In this document: piece after piece, positions 11,261-23,700 of the stretch
How positions within the stretch are numbered: position 1 is the first letter of the stretch
Layout: each line of letters starts with the position of its first letter
Assembly (NCBI GenBank): GCA_000727475.1
Contig: KL647288.1
Span: forward strand, 161,510 to 225,509
Reading direction: 5' to 3'
Length of the DNA stretch: 64,000 bases
From: Sarcocystis neurona
Lineage: Eukaryota; Apicomplexa; Conoidasida; Eucoccidiorida; Sarcocystidae
Translations under genes and position numbers: made by a program
The notes under the pieces: model-generated
Seen by the model: only the letters and a program-made list of their open reading frames with translations
What the model was told of the DNA's origin: nothing
Database searches by the model: none

Positions 11261-14200
11261 ATGCCTTCCGCAGGAGTAGCTCAGCCAAGCCCTGAGGTGC
11301 CGAGCTCCGGCATTCAGGGAGAAGAAACAGACCACCGGTCGTGCTTACGAGAAAAAGGAGAAAAACTATGGACTCGGACAAAAGGGCAGTGCCACCATAA
11401 TGATTTAGACACAAATGAACATTCACGGCAGCAGCAGGAGCCACTCAGCCGTCTTTGTGACCACTTGTTATGCAACCGATATGCACGACGGCTGCACGTT
11501 CTTAGGCCTCCTTTATCTTCTCTTCGTCGCGCATCCTCAGTCCAACGCAGTTCTCGCCTGCATGGCGCTGGCAGGGGGATAGCAGACGCATCTGCTGCTG
11601 CAGCAGCAGCAGGCGCACCAGCAGTAAGCTTTATGACCAACTGGCGTAAGCGCTGTTCGGAATTGCATGAAGAAATTCAACTTCTGGTGGATTGCTGCGG
11701 CACTGCGGTGCTGGAGGGAAAGTGGGAGGCCCTGTATGATGTGAGAGCCCTTCTTAAAAGTGTGCTTGTCCTCCCTCCCTATCCTACGCTTCTTGCGACT
11801 GCCGTCGTTGCTTCTGCTTCTTTTGCGGTTGCACCTGAAGCAGCTTCACCTGCTTCCGTTAGAAGCTCTCTCCTCACAAATCTTTCGAACAAGCAGCAGG
11901 TGCCGCACGAGAGACGGGAAGTTCAAGAGCCTGCGACAGCCGTAGAGCGCCGCACTGTACGGAGATCCCCTGGCATGCGACGTTCTTGGAGTGTGACAGC
12001 AGCAGCAACACGGAAGAACCGGCAACAGCAAGGGGAGAGACAGCAACAAGGTGCTTTGACAGCAGCAGAAGCAGCTAGAGCAGCGTTAGAGAGCAGCACC
12101 CGTGTCGTGCGCGGCAGCAACTTCCGGAAAGCTCTTTCTGCTGCTCGCTTAAGCAGAAGTCTCAGCGCCGGTGGCTCCAACAGTACTGCTCATGTGCACC
12201 AGCAAAATGTGGAGCAGCCACAGCAATCCCCGCTGCACCAGCAGCAGCTGCTGCACCTTTTTGATGAAGCCGACACCGCTCGTCAACTGTACGAAAGCAG
12301 CCGGGCGTCAGGCGTCATTACATTCTATGAGACCCTTATAGAAGCGTGTCTGCAGCTGCAGCTGGTGCAAGAGGCGCGTGCTCTTGCTGCTGAGTTTTTG
12401 TGCCTGCCTTTCTTCTGGCCACCTAGCTGTACTGCTGCGTTGCCTGTAGAGTTGCAGAAGTTGCAGCTGCAACGCACCCGCAACAGCGGCAGCTCAGGCA
12501 ACAACAGCGACCACAGCCAGCAGCAGGCTGCAGCTAGCGACAACAGCGGTCGCGGCTGCAGCTGCGGGGGAGAGGACAGCAGCAGTGGGTGTAGTCGTGG
12601 GAAAAACAACAGCAGGGCTTGCAGCCTCCAGCACGATTTCCCTGGTGCAGTGACAGTCACAAGAGGGCATCAGAAGCAAGATATGGTCTTGCACAGAGAA
12701 AAGCCGCAGCGTCAGTCTGACGCTGTTTCGCGTGCTGCAGCCGCAGCGGCGCAACCGTCCAAAGGTGCGGTCTTGCGTGCATACTATTTGCTGCCGTTTC
12801 TGCAGCGGCATTACCACCGTGGTTGCAGTAGCAACGTGCGGCAGCATATTTTCGAGAGAAAGATACCTGGCAGCAACAACGTCACCAGCAACACCAGCTC
12901 GAGCCTGTGCATGCGCAGCAGCAGCAGCTGCCCCGCCTGCTGGAACCCAAAGTTCGAACCAAGTGCTCCCTGTTCTTACACCAGCGGCATATTCGACATT
13001 CCTCCGCTAGACGTCTGGCTCGTGTGGCTGTGGGCTGTCGCTGGAGCTGCTTCTTTTCCACATCTTCTTTCCGTCCTCGCTGCATCTCCTGCTGCTGCTG
13101 TGCTATCCGCGCTTGGCAGTCTTTATTCGTCCCTAGCACGGCCTGCCACAGCAGAAGCAGCACTACGGCAAAGAACCTCTTCTTCTTCTTCTTCTTTTTC
13201 TTCTTCAGAGCAAGTGCACTCCCGTGCTCCTGTATCCTCCCCTGAGTCGTGCTTCTCTTCCCCTCCTCTTCCTTATGTAGATGGTGACGCTGATTTTTTG
13301 CGCTCTGCCATCCTCTACAGGCCGCTGCTGCTCCTCGTGGCACCGCTGCTGTCTTCTGTGCACAGCCAAGAAGGACGCAGCAGAGGAACAGGAGGAAACG
13401 GGGAAGCGGCAAGGCGACCTTTGGTAAAGAAGTTCCGGGCAGCATTAGGAGGCACAGATGATACTTTCTTGCTGCTGCCTCCGCAGCGGCAGATACTGTA
13501 CATAGAAGCCATTGCTGTTGTGGGATACCTGCACCAGCGTGTCTACAGCACTACTGCTGCTGCCGCGTTTTACGAGCTGCTTCTGCATCTGGTCTCGCTG
13601 CTGCTGCCGCACGGTGCAGAGCATCAAAGACGGCAGCAGACAGATCAACAGCCGCGTCACCACCTCTTACATACCGCTGGTCCGACGGCCGCTGTTGCAG
13701 CTGCTGGGGCTGCTGCAGCAGCAGCTGCTTCTTATCTTCTTCCCCGGATTCGCAGCGCAAAAACTTCTGCGCATACGCCTGTACAACGTGACAGGCCTCA
13801 CCTAGCCAGAGACTGTCCTTCTCCTTGTAATGCTACTGCTTGTCTACTTCACCGGCTTGATATGTCTTCTTCCCCGACCGCGTCTGCTGGTTGTGGTACC
13901 GGTGCTTCCCATGCCGCCGCTGCTCCTGCCACTGCTTACGCCGTTCCTACGACTGCCTCTTTCCGCGCGGCTGCTACACCTGTTGTCGCTGCTGCGCCTT
14001 TTCCCCCTCACCCTGCAGCTGGCGCTGCTTCTGCTTCTGCTGCTGGTGATACTTCTGCTGCGCCTGCTGCAGCGGCATTGGTCTCTAAAGGGAGGCTGAA
14101 CGATGAGAAGGCAGCACGTAACTGCGTGTCGCAGCAGCAACGAGAGAAATGCACCAGCTGTAGCTTCTCCTTTTCTTCCTGCTCGTGTGCTTGTGTGTGT

Positions 14201-14737
14201 TGTCGCCTGTGTCTACGTCAGCAGCAGCAGCGCATGCAGCTCCGCTTTGATTTACCATCAACTGCGGCAGCCAGAACAGCAGCCACAACAGCAGGAGCCG
14301 CACGAGCAGCAGGAGCACGAGCAGCAGCTGCGACGGGAAAAGGATGGATGCAGCGGCTTCGCTGCGCTGTAGAATTTGCAGAGATGCAACATCAGCTGCT
14401 GCGCTTGCCTGTTGCTCTCTGCCCGGTTCTGACCTTCCGTAGCGCTGTCCGCTGTACCGCAGCATCAGAAGCAGCACCGCGAGGAGAACCGGCGAGGGGA
14501 AGAGCAGCAAAAAGAGCAACAGCTCACACGCAGAAACAGCAGAAACTGCTCCAACGTGCATTGTCGTGGCCTCTTCACCACGTGCAGCCGGTGTCTTCCG
14601 GTCCGTCCAGGTCGCCTGCGCTGGAGCAGCAGCAGCGGAAAAAGAAGAAGAAGAGGCAGCAGCAGCCGCACGAGCAGGCGGAGGGGCAGCGAGATGAGAA
14701 GAAGCAGGGCGAAGAGAAGAAGCCGCAAGCACCACAG
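11261..14737 (+). CDS. TTC7: TTC7-like gene, 5' coding block
   Basis: 1,159 codons. The N-terminal ~180 residues include a less repetitive, helix-prone part (RCSELHEEIQLLVDCCG, then GKWEALYDVRALLKSV). Other ordered patches are FYETLIEACLQLQLVQEARAL (about 12325) and ILYIEAIAVVGYLHQRVYST (about 13494). The rest is Ala, Ser and Gln runs. A strong donor-like site, cacag|gtaaaa, closes the block. If the 18-nt segment is not spliced, translation stops at 14755 and this is a separate 1,164-residue protein. Confidence 0.75.
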
Positions 14738-17700
14738 GTAAAACAAGAGCAGTAGCAACGAAAGAAGTGGCAGCAGCAGGAGCAGCAGCGTCGTCAGCAA
14801 GTGAAGCAGTGGCGTATAACAGCAGCAGCACAAGACGGAGAACAAATATTGCAGGAACGCTCTGAAGTCGAAGAGGGCGCTGTGGTGCCTATGGATCCTG
14901 CTGCTGAGCTGCAGCTGCAGAGCATGCAAATGGGCAGTTGCAGCAGCATTGACAGCAGCAGCGGCAGGGAAGGAAGCAGAAAATTTAGCAGGAGCAGCGG
15001 GACGGACCATGGCAGCAGTGGTACAGATTGCAACGGCACCTTAGGAAACTCCAGCGGCGGCAAGAAAATGCGCAGCAGCAGTCGTCACGGCAGTAGCACA
15101 GGCGAGTCTTGCAGCAGCAGCAATCAGTGCGAGACCCGCAGGAAGCACAGTAGCAGCAGAGTCGGCGGCAACGACCGAGGACAATCTATCGAGCACCAGC
15201 AGCGGCAGGGAACAGCAGGAGAGGATGACTCTATTGCAAGGCGGTTCTCCACTCTGAATCTCTTTGCCAGAAAGAGCAGCCTTCGCTGTTCTTCCCGTTG
15301 CCAGTATTCCTCTACCTTGGCTACAGGAGCAGCAACAACAGAAGGGGCAGCCAGTGCTGCAACTCTGGGGTTGAACTCGGCGCATGCACTGCGGCAGCGC
15401 GAGGAGCAGTCGATGCCGCTTTGTTGGTGGTGCAACGGCGGGAGAAGTGCTGCTGCTATTCCTGGTGGTGGACCCGCCGCTGGTGCTGCTGCAAGTGGTG
15501 CTGCTTTTTCCAGTCCGTTCTCTCCTGCTGCTGCAGCTGCTGCTTACTTTCTCTTTCCTACGCCCGTGGGAGAAGAAGGTGGAGAAACGTTTTACAGGCA
15601 TCCCGGCAGCAGCTTCCCCAGCTCATTTGATGAGTGGCTGCAGCCAGCTGCTGTTGTGTGGGGAAGCAGCAGCGACGCAGCGGATAAGCAGCGGCAGCGG
15701 GTGCTGCTGCGGCGACGTCTCCTGCTGCTGGCTTTGCACCTGCTTTTTGAGCGGCAGGGCGTGCTGAGCAGCACCAGCGCTCGCAGTCGTCTTGCTGCTG
15801 CACAGCAGCTCCAGCAAGAAGTCATGGTGCTGCAGCAACTGCATGCAATGGAGGAAAGTGCTGCTGCTGCTATGACTTGGCTTGAAGCAAGAAAAGGTGC
15901 TGCTGCTGCTTCTCACGTGTCAGCTGCTGTTGCGGAGAAGGCGGCTGCTGGAATGGATGTCTGTGGCGCATTGGGTGATGCGGCGCAGCAAGTACATGCA
16001 GCCGGACAGCAGGAGGCTGCTGCCGCAGGAGCAGCAAGGGCAGCAGCAGCACTACTTCCAAGCTTCAAACAGCGCGTAAGGGAGAAGAACAAGATGAGCA
16101 GAAAGGAGGGAAAGAAGAAAACGAGCCTAGCAGCAGTAGCAGCAGCACGAGAGAGAGCTTTAAGTAAAGCAGCAGCAGGAGGGGGTACCACAGCTACACA
16201 CGTGCGTACGATTAGGAGAGCTTTATCCGTGCCATTTGCTCGTGCTGTGCGGCGCCAATTTACGCCGGTGTCGGCAGAAGGAGAAGCAGGAGCAGCAGCA
16301 GAGGAAAAAGCAGCAGCGGCAGCAGGAGGTGCGGTGGCTGCAGCAGCAACTGAGACAGACACCTGCAGAGCTAGATGGAAGCAGGGAAGCAAGGGAGGGG
16401 GGGAAGCAGCAGAAGCAGGGGCAGCTGCAGCGGGAGCAGAAGCAACAGCAGCAGCAGAAACAGAAACACCAGCTAGAGGAACAGAGCCAGCCGCGGAAGG
16501 AGTTGCGCCAGGTGGAAATGGCGGTGGAAGAGTAGGAGCAATTTCGGGAGGGGAGGGAGTGGCAGCAGCGGCAGCAGAGAGAGAACAAACTCCGGAGAGA
16601 GAGAAGACGAAGTTGGAGCCCCGTGTGACGGGGCGATGGTGGTGGTGGATTCGTACAAATGTGACAAGAAGCAGCAGCAGCAGAGGTGCTGCCGCGAAGA
16701 AGGTGAAGCGGCGGCTTCGCAGCGTGCGGCAGAAATTGCACCAAAAGCAGCAGCGCAAGCAGCAGGAGCAGGAGCGTAGCCGTGGCGGCTTGGGACAGGA
16801 CCCTGCTGCTGGTTCTGCTGCTGTTGGCTCCACAGGTCAGCTGCCGAGCGGGGCTGCGCCGTCGCTGAGTTCAGAAGGTGGGGGAGGAAGCACCCGCAGC
16901 AGATGGTGGCCAGTAACTGTAGCAGCAGCACAGCAGAGAATGTTCACTTGCAGCTGCCTGCTCCTTGGGTATTTACCTGCCTCTCACTTTGCTGCTGCTG
17001 GGCCAGCCTGTGCAGAGACGCATGCAGCGGGACTGCGCGAGGAGCTGCAGCAGTACCGTCCTCTTCCTTTTCTTCAACGAAAACGGCTGCGGCCGCCACT
17101 GTCACTTCACCGCACGGGGGGCGGGGACAGCAGCAAGGGCAGCAGCAATGGCAGCAAGAGAAAGGCCAGCAGCAGAAAGCAGGAACTGCAGCAGCTGCAG
17201 TACGTCGGGGATCCCGCAGCCTTTTGTGCTGCTGCGCTGCTGCGCGCGTTTGAGAAATACCAAAAGCAGTGCAGCACTGACGAGAAAAAGAAGGAAAAGC
17301 AATTGCAACGCAGAAGCAGCAGCAGCAAACTACATATCGACAGCAACTTTCCAGGCTGCTACAGTAGCAACAACGCCAATTACTACTGCTTCGACTACAG
17401 CAGAAGAAGCAGTAGCAGGAGAAGAAAGAAAAAAAGGCGGGGCGGGGACGGTGTGCTGCTGTGGCGGAGTCGTAGAAGCATTGTTGATGCTGCTGCTACA
17501 GGAAAGGGAGAACAGGGACGAGTTGGTCTCGTGAAAACCGCTGCTGCTGCAGCTGCTGCACTCGCAGGAGCTGCTGCTGCTCTCAGTTTCGCCCCCGGTG
17601 CTGCTGCTCTTGCTGCTGCTGCTGCCGTGGCTTCTTCTGGCATTTGCGCTGATCCTGCCGCTGCTGCCGCTGCAGACGGGACAACTCTCTTCAAAACGGT

Positions 17701-20700
17701 AATGGAGCACCAGCGGCAGCAAGAAGAGGGGGGGCACAGGTGCCAAGGAAAACACCGGCAACGGCATCAGCTGACATATCGCCAAAGCAAGCAAAGCACG
17801 GAGAAACAGCAGCAAGTGGACTTGAAAAAGAAGGAGGAGCAGCAGTCGAGCAGCAAGACAGCAGGAATGCAGCGCTGGCAGCAATGGACACTCCCTTTGC
17901 GAACTGCAGCAGCAGCAGCAGAAGCCGCCCGCTGCACGTACGAGCGCAGAAAGTGCGACAGTGAAGGAAGGCGCGGCAACCAAAGAGGCGCGAGCAGCAG
18001 CAGAAGAAGCAGCAGCAAGGGACGGAGCGGCAGTCTCTGTAGCAGCGAAGAGCAGCAGAACAGCGGCAGCACTGCGACGGAAGTGGAGGAAAGTGGACGA
18101 GGAGAGAACAGCAAGAAAACGGTGGGGGCTGCTGGTGATTGTATCAGGTGGGCAGCAGCGGCATATGAACGCGGCAGCAATAGGAGGAGGAGGAGCAGCA
18201 GCAGCAGTGGTAAGAATGTTGCTGCTGCAGCCATCCACGCAGCAGGTGGTAGAGCTGCTGCTGCCTCGCGAGAGCTGCAGCAGCTGCTGCTGGTGGTAGA
18301 AGCAGGGGCAGCACTGCTGCTGCCGGTGGCGAGTTTCTCTGTGGCGTATGGAGAACGTGTCTTCGTTCTCTGCAGCAGCAGCAGCGGCAGCGGCAAACAC
18401 AGCAGCAGCCGCCGCAGGAGAGGAAGCGAAGAGGTGCTGGTGCAGGTGCAGAAAATGTGGGGCAAAAACAGCAGCAAAGGGGCGGTGCAGGCGTCAAGGA
18501 GAAGCAACGTTGATAGCAGTGTCGTTGAAGGAGCCAGCAGCAGCGTGTGGGGAAAATTCCGCAGCAGGTCCGGACGCCTGAAGTGGAGAGGCAGCAGCAG
18601 GAGCAAGAGCAAAGAAAAGATGCAGCAATGGCGAAGGCGCACCACCAGCAGCAGCAGGAGCCGTCCAAGTAGCAGCAGCAGCAGGGGCGCTATGACAGGG
18701 AACAGCAGCGGTAGCAGCAACACCAACAGCAGCAGGAAGAAGAACAGCGACTACAGAAGCAAAATGAAGAGCGATGGCGCGCTGAGAGCTGCTGTGTGGG
18801 GCGAGGGAGAGCAACAGCAGCAGCATGTGGTGGTGAAGGAAGGTATGGAAGAGAATATATTTGGGGGAAGTGGAAGAGGAGGAGTGAAGATGCAGCAGCT
18901 GCTATCGCTGCTGGAAGCGTCTTTTCTACTCGCTCTGTGTTGCTCCTTTGTTGAAGAAGAAGTGTTGCTGCTGCTGCTAGAACGTCTCGCCGTCGGTCAG
19001 TTGCTGCAGGGCCGTGCGCTGTCCTGTCTTGCAGCGCTGCGGCAGCTCAAAAGCAGACGAGACGCAGCAGCAGCAGCGGAAACAGAATGTGACGCAGCAG
19101 CACGAGAGGTGGCAGGCGAGGCAGCAGCAAAAGCAGGAGGAAACTGTCTTGCGGCTGTTTCTCTTATGGCAAGTTCTCTTGCTGTTCCTGTGGTTGCTGG
19201 TGTGGGGAAGTTCTGCTTTAGACTGCTGCAGCGGATGCAACCGCTGGTGCTGCTGCGGCATCTCCAGCGCCCTTCTGCAGCCGCAGCAGCAGCAGCCAGC
19301 ACGCTCCAGCAGCAAATCAACTGCATGCAGGAATCCGTCGAACGAATGCAGAAGCAGAAAAAGACGATGTTACAGCAGCACCAACAACAGCAACAGCAAC
19401 ACCAGCAACAACAGCAGCAACAGCAACAGCAACACCAGCAACAGCAACACCAGCAACAGAAACACCAGCAACAACAACACCAGCAACAGCAACACCAGCA
19501 ACAACAGCAGCAGCTACAGCAGCAGCAACAGCAGCAGCAGCAACAGCAGCAGCAACAGCAGCAACAACAGCAGCAACGCCAGCAACAACAGCAGCAGCAG
19601 GAACAACAACACCGGCAACAACAGCAGCAGCAACAGCTGGAACAGCAACAGCAACACCAGCAACAACGGCACCATGAGCGACAGCAACACGAGCAACAAG
19701 AGCAGCAGCAACAACAGCACCAGGAGCGACAGCAACACCAGCAACAAGAGCAGCTGCAACAACAGCTGCAGCAACAACAGCTGCAGCAGCAACAGCAACA
19801 GCAGCAACAAGGACAGCAGCAGCAGCACGAGCAACAACAGCTGTCGTTTTGCTTCTTTAACGAATCGTATCGTTTAACGTCGCCAGCAGGAGAAGCAACT
19901 GCAGCAGTGGCGGCAGCTGCACAAGTTCCGGGAGGAGCGGCAGAAGTTCGGACAACAGCAGCGGAACGAGACGGACGTGCAATAGCAGCGGGAGCAGCAG
20001 CCGCTGTGCAAAGCCCAGGACCAACGACGACATCCGTAGCGCAGGAAGAAACAGAAGAAGCAGTAGCAGCAGCAGCATCAGGGGAAAGAGCAGCGGAAGA
20101 AGTAACGGCAGAAACAGCGGCGGGAGCAGCGGCGGGAGCAGCGGCAGGAAGTGGAGTGAAGAGTGGAACAGGGAACTGCTGCTGGGTCGTAGGAAGCCGA
20201 AGCGAAGCGCATGCAACAGGAGGCGGGGAAGGAAGAGAAAGGCAGATTGAGGACACAGAAGCAGCAGAAAGGCAACGAGTTGACGAGGAAGCCGCAGCAG
20301 CAAAAGCAATGCTGCTATTGCTGGCTGAATCTCTTCTGATGCAAGCAAGACAAACAAAAATGTATTACTTGCCAGTGGGCTTGCAGCCCCAGCTTCCCTC
20401 CAGCAGCAGCAACTGCAGCAGCAGCAGCACTAGCAACAGCAGCAGCAACAGCAGCACTAGCAAAAGCGGCAGCAACAATGTCAACGCCAACAAAAGCAGC
20501 GACGGCAGCAACAGCAACAACAGGGAGAGAAAGAGCTGCAGCACCTCAACAGATGAGGGAGGCGCAGCAGGACCACACCATAGAGGAGCAGAAGCAACAT
20601 TAGCAGCAGCATCACCAGCAGCAGTAAGACGAGGAGGGGAAGCAGAAAGTGAAGAATTACGAGGGGGAGGAGTATTGAGGAACTTTGCATTGGGTAGAGA

Positions 20701-23700
20701 ATGCGAGGCTGCCATTGCGACGTATCCACGTCTGATTCGACGGGCGTTTCGTTGTGCGTCAGCCGCTGCTGCAGTGGACGGTTGTTGCTGCTGCTCGGAT
20801 CACAGAGTGTGGGGTCTGCTAGCCTGGATTGCAGCGCATGCTTTCGATCTACCTGCTGCTGCTGTCTTCACGAAAAAGGCGCTGCTGCTAGACAGACGAG
20901 ACGTACGTCTCTGGCTCCTTCTCGCATGGTGCCACTCGGGGAGGCACAATGTCGGTCCTCCTGCTCCTCCTCCGCCTCCTGCTCCTCCGCCTGCTCCTCC
21001 TCACCAGCAGCCGCAGCAACAGCGGCAGGAGCCGCAACAACAGCAGCGGGAGGCGCAGCAACACCAGCAGGAGGGGCAAGAACAGCAGCAGGAGGCGCAA
21101 CAGCAGCAGCAGGAGGGGCAGCAACAGCAGCGGGAGGGGCAGCAACAGGAGGGGCAGCAGCAGGAGGAGAATGAGGAGGAGGAACCACAACACCAGCAAG
21201 AACGACAGCAGACGACGCAGCAGGAAGGAGAGAAGCAGCAGCAGGGACAAGAAGAGCAACAGGAACAACAGCAACGTAAGGAGGAAGAGGAGCAGCGGAC
21301 ACCTCACGAAGGAGCCGCTGCAGCTGCAGATTGGATTCTGTTTGAAGACGCAGCCCCAGCAGCAGCGCAGAGAGCCCGAGCACTCGACGAAGATGAAGAA
21401 GCAGGCGCTAATCCCACCAAAATCGCAGCAGCAGCAGCAGCAGAAACAGCAGGGACAGCAGAAACGGCAGCAGTCAACACAGCGGCAGCAGCGGAAGCAG
21501 CAGCGGAAGCAACAGCAGAAGCAGCAGCAGAAGCAGCAGCGGAAGCAGCGGCAGAAGCAGCAGCGGAAGCAGCAGCACAGGAGATGAGAGACGCTCTTCT
21601 TTTTCAAGCGGTGCTGCCATTTCCTGCTGCTGCGATCCTTCCCCGAGAGCAACAGCTCGGCGGGATGGGCAGCAATGTTCCGTCGAGTACCCCACTCTCA
21701 CCCGCGTGCAGTGGAGCGGCAGCAGCAGCGGCGGCGACGGGTAGCGCTGCGTCGGTAGAGAAAGACGAGGCTTTGTTAGCAACAGAGTCAGCAGCAGTAG
21801 CAGCGCAGTCAAACGTAGGAGCACCCGCACCAGCACGAGCAATTTCTTCTCCTTCTTGTCCACTCTTTTTTATTTCCTCGTCTTCTTCGCCTTCACCCGT
21901 TGCGCTTTCTTCTCCTTCCGCCGCTGGCCTGCCTCTTGCTGCAGCAGCAGCAACGTGGGAGGGGGGGGTGGGATCTGCAGCAGCGAGGGATCTTTCAACT
22001 GCAAGCTGTCGAGGCGTAGCAGCAGGTGCTGCATCTTTCCTAAATATTGTCGACGCTGGATTGAGCGAGCACCCCACAAGCCTGTCGCTGCTTCTCGGCA
22101 AGGCGATTACTTTGGCAAGATTCTCTCCTGGATTCAGTTGGCTTTCTCCTGCTGAGCAGCGTTCTGCTGCTACTCCTTCCTCTTCTTCTTCTGCACCTGC
22201 TGCTCCGGCTGCCGCCCCTGCTTCTCTTCCTCCTGTTGCTGCTGCTGCTGCATCTTCTGGCGCTTGCTGGCCGCGTCTCTGCAGCCCCTCCGCCTGCGGC
22301 AGGAGGTGCTGCAGCTGCGACAAACGCCGGAAGACCAGGTGCAGCAACAGCAGCAGGAGCAGCTGCAGGGTGTGCTTCTCTGACGGTGTTGTGGGACATG
22401 TTCTTTGTCCTCTTTTCAGCAGAGACGAAACGGACAGCTGGTGGAGCAACAGCAGCAGCAGCTGCTGCACGAGCAGTAGTCGGGGCAGCAGCAGCGACGG
22501 CAGCAACAGCGACGACAGCAGCAGCGGCAGCCGCGGTATTGGGACAAGTAGCAGAGGCAGCGAGGCAAGCACCAGCAGCAGCAGAAGCAGCAGCAGCAGA
22601 CGCAGGTGCAGCAGTCGAAACGGTTGTTGCAGCAATCCTAAAGAGTCTCTCTCTCTGCCCCGAAGCAGAACTCCTCTGCGGCAGCAAACAATAGATACAC
22701 CCTCCTTCCCTACTGCTGCCGCAGCAGCAGTTCCCTCTACTCTTCCTCCTTCTTTATCTGCGCCATCTGCAGTATCTTCAATTGCTGCTGCTGCTCCTGT
22801 TGCATCTGCAGAGGCTGCTGCTGCCGCCGCTCTGACGACGTCGGCCGTGGCGTCTGCCGCTGTAGGTGTCGCCTGCCAAAAGGCTGTCCTAGGCAATCGA
22901 AAAAGGGCAGCAGCATCAGCAGCAGCAACGACAGTGCGACGCAGCAGCAATAGCAGCAAGCGACCCGATGTTGCCTGCAGGACGAGGAGGAGCAACAGCC
23001 ACAGCAGCAGCGGGACACGCCGCGGCTGGCGATTGCGTTTGCCGTGCGAAATTTTGCTGCTGGAAGCGACGAATCAGCTGCAGTCTGTCTCTGCTGCTGC
23101 TGCTTCTTCTTTCTCTGAGTGTTCCTTGCAGCAGCTGCTGCTGTTGCTACCTTGCGCCTCGCAATTCCTGCAGCAGCTCTGCTGCGACTTGCTGCTGCCG
23201 TCTGCACACCGTGCGCTCTCTTCCGACGCCGCCGTTGCAGGCATGCAGAAGAAAACTCGGCAACCGAAGCACCAGCAGGAAGAAGAGCAACAGCAACAGC
23301 AGCAGCCACCGGCAGACGTGCAGCAGCAGAAAACGCATCAGAGAGACGCGGATAAAAAACGGTTGGAGAGCGAAACTTGCAGGGCGAGTTTCGAATATCG
23401 AAGGGAAGATGAAGAGGGCATCGTGAACTGCTTTTCCACTGCAGCAGCAGAAACAGCAGCAACAGCAGCCTTCGCGGCAGCTGCTACACCTGTCATCTGC
23501 CTTCTGCACGACTGTGTGTTGAAACAGCAGCAGCGGCAGCAACAGTCCTATGGCGCTCGTGCTGCTCCTGCCGCAGCACCTGCTGATCCTTTATCTACTT
23601 CTGCTGTTGCTGCCGGTGTGCTTGCTACAGCAGCTTCTTCTTCTCTTTCTTCCTCTTCCTTTCTTGCTCCGCCTACTGGGGCTTCTGCTACTGCAGCGTC

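Noticed and set aside
13844..14831. Minus-strand frames across the TAG at 14753
   Set aside because: They arise from the same triplets; the plus strand has the long frames on both sides and the conserved islands.
15913..16833. Minus-strand frame of 306 codons inside the TTC7-like gene
   Set aside because: Shadow of Ala/Arg/Gln-coding plus-strand triplets; composition is Ala, Ser, Pro and Cys with no domain.
17330..18400. Minus-strand frame of 356 codons
   Set aside because: Shadow of the giant plus-strand frame; Leu/Ala/Cys-rich triplet translation.
18997..20256. Minus-strand frame with over 100 Cys in a row-like tract
   Set aside because: Reverse reading of the Gln-coding CAG/CAA run; not a metallothionein-like protein.
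21604..22995. Minus-strand frame of 463 codons
   Set aside because: Shadow of the plus-strand frame, which carries the conserved TPR islands in the same interval.
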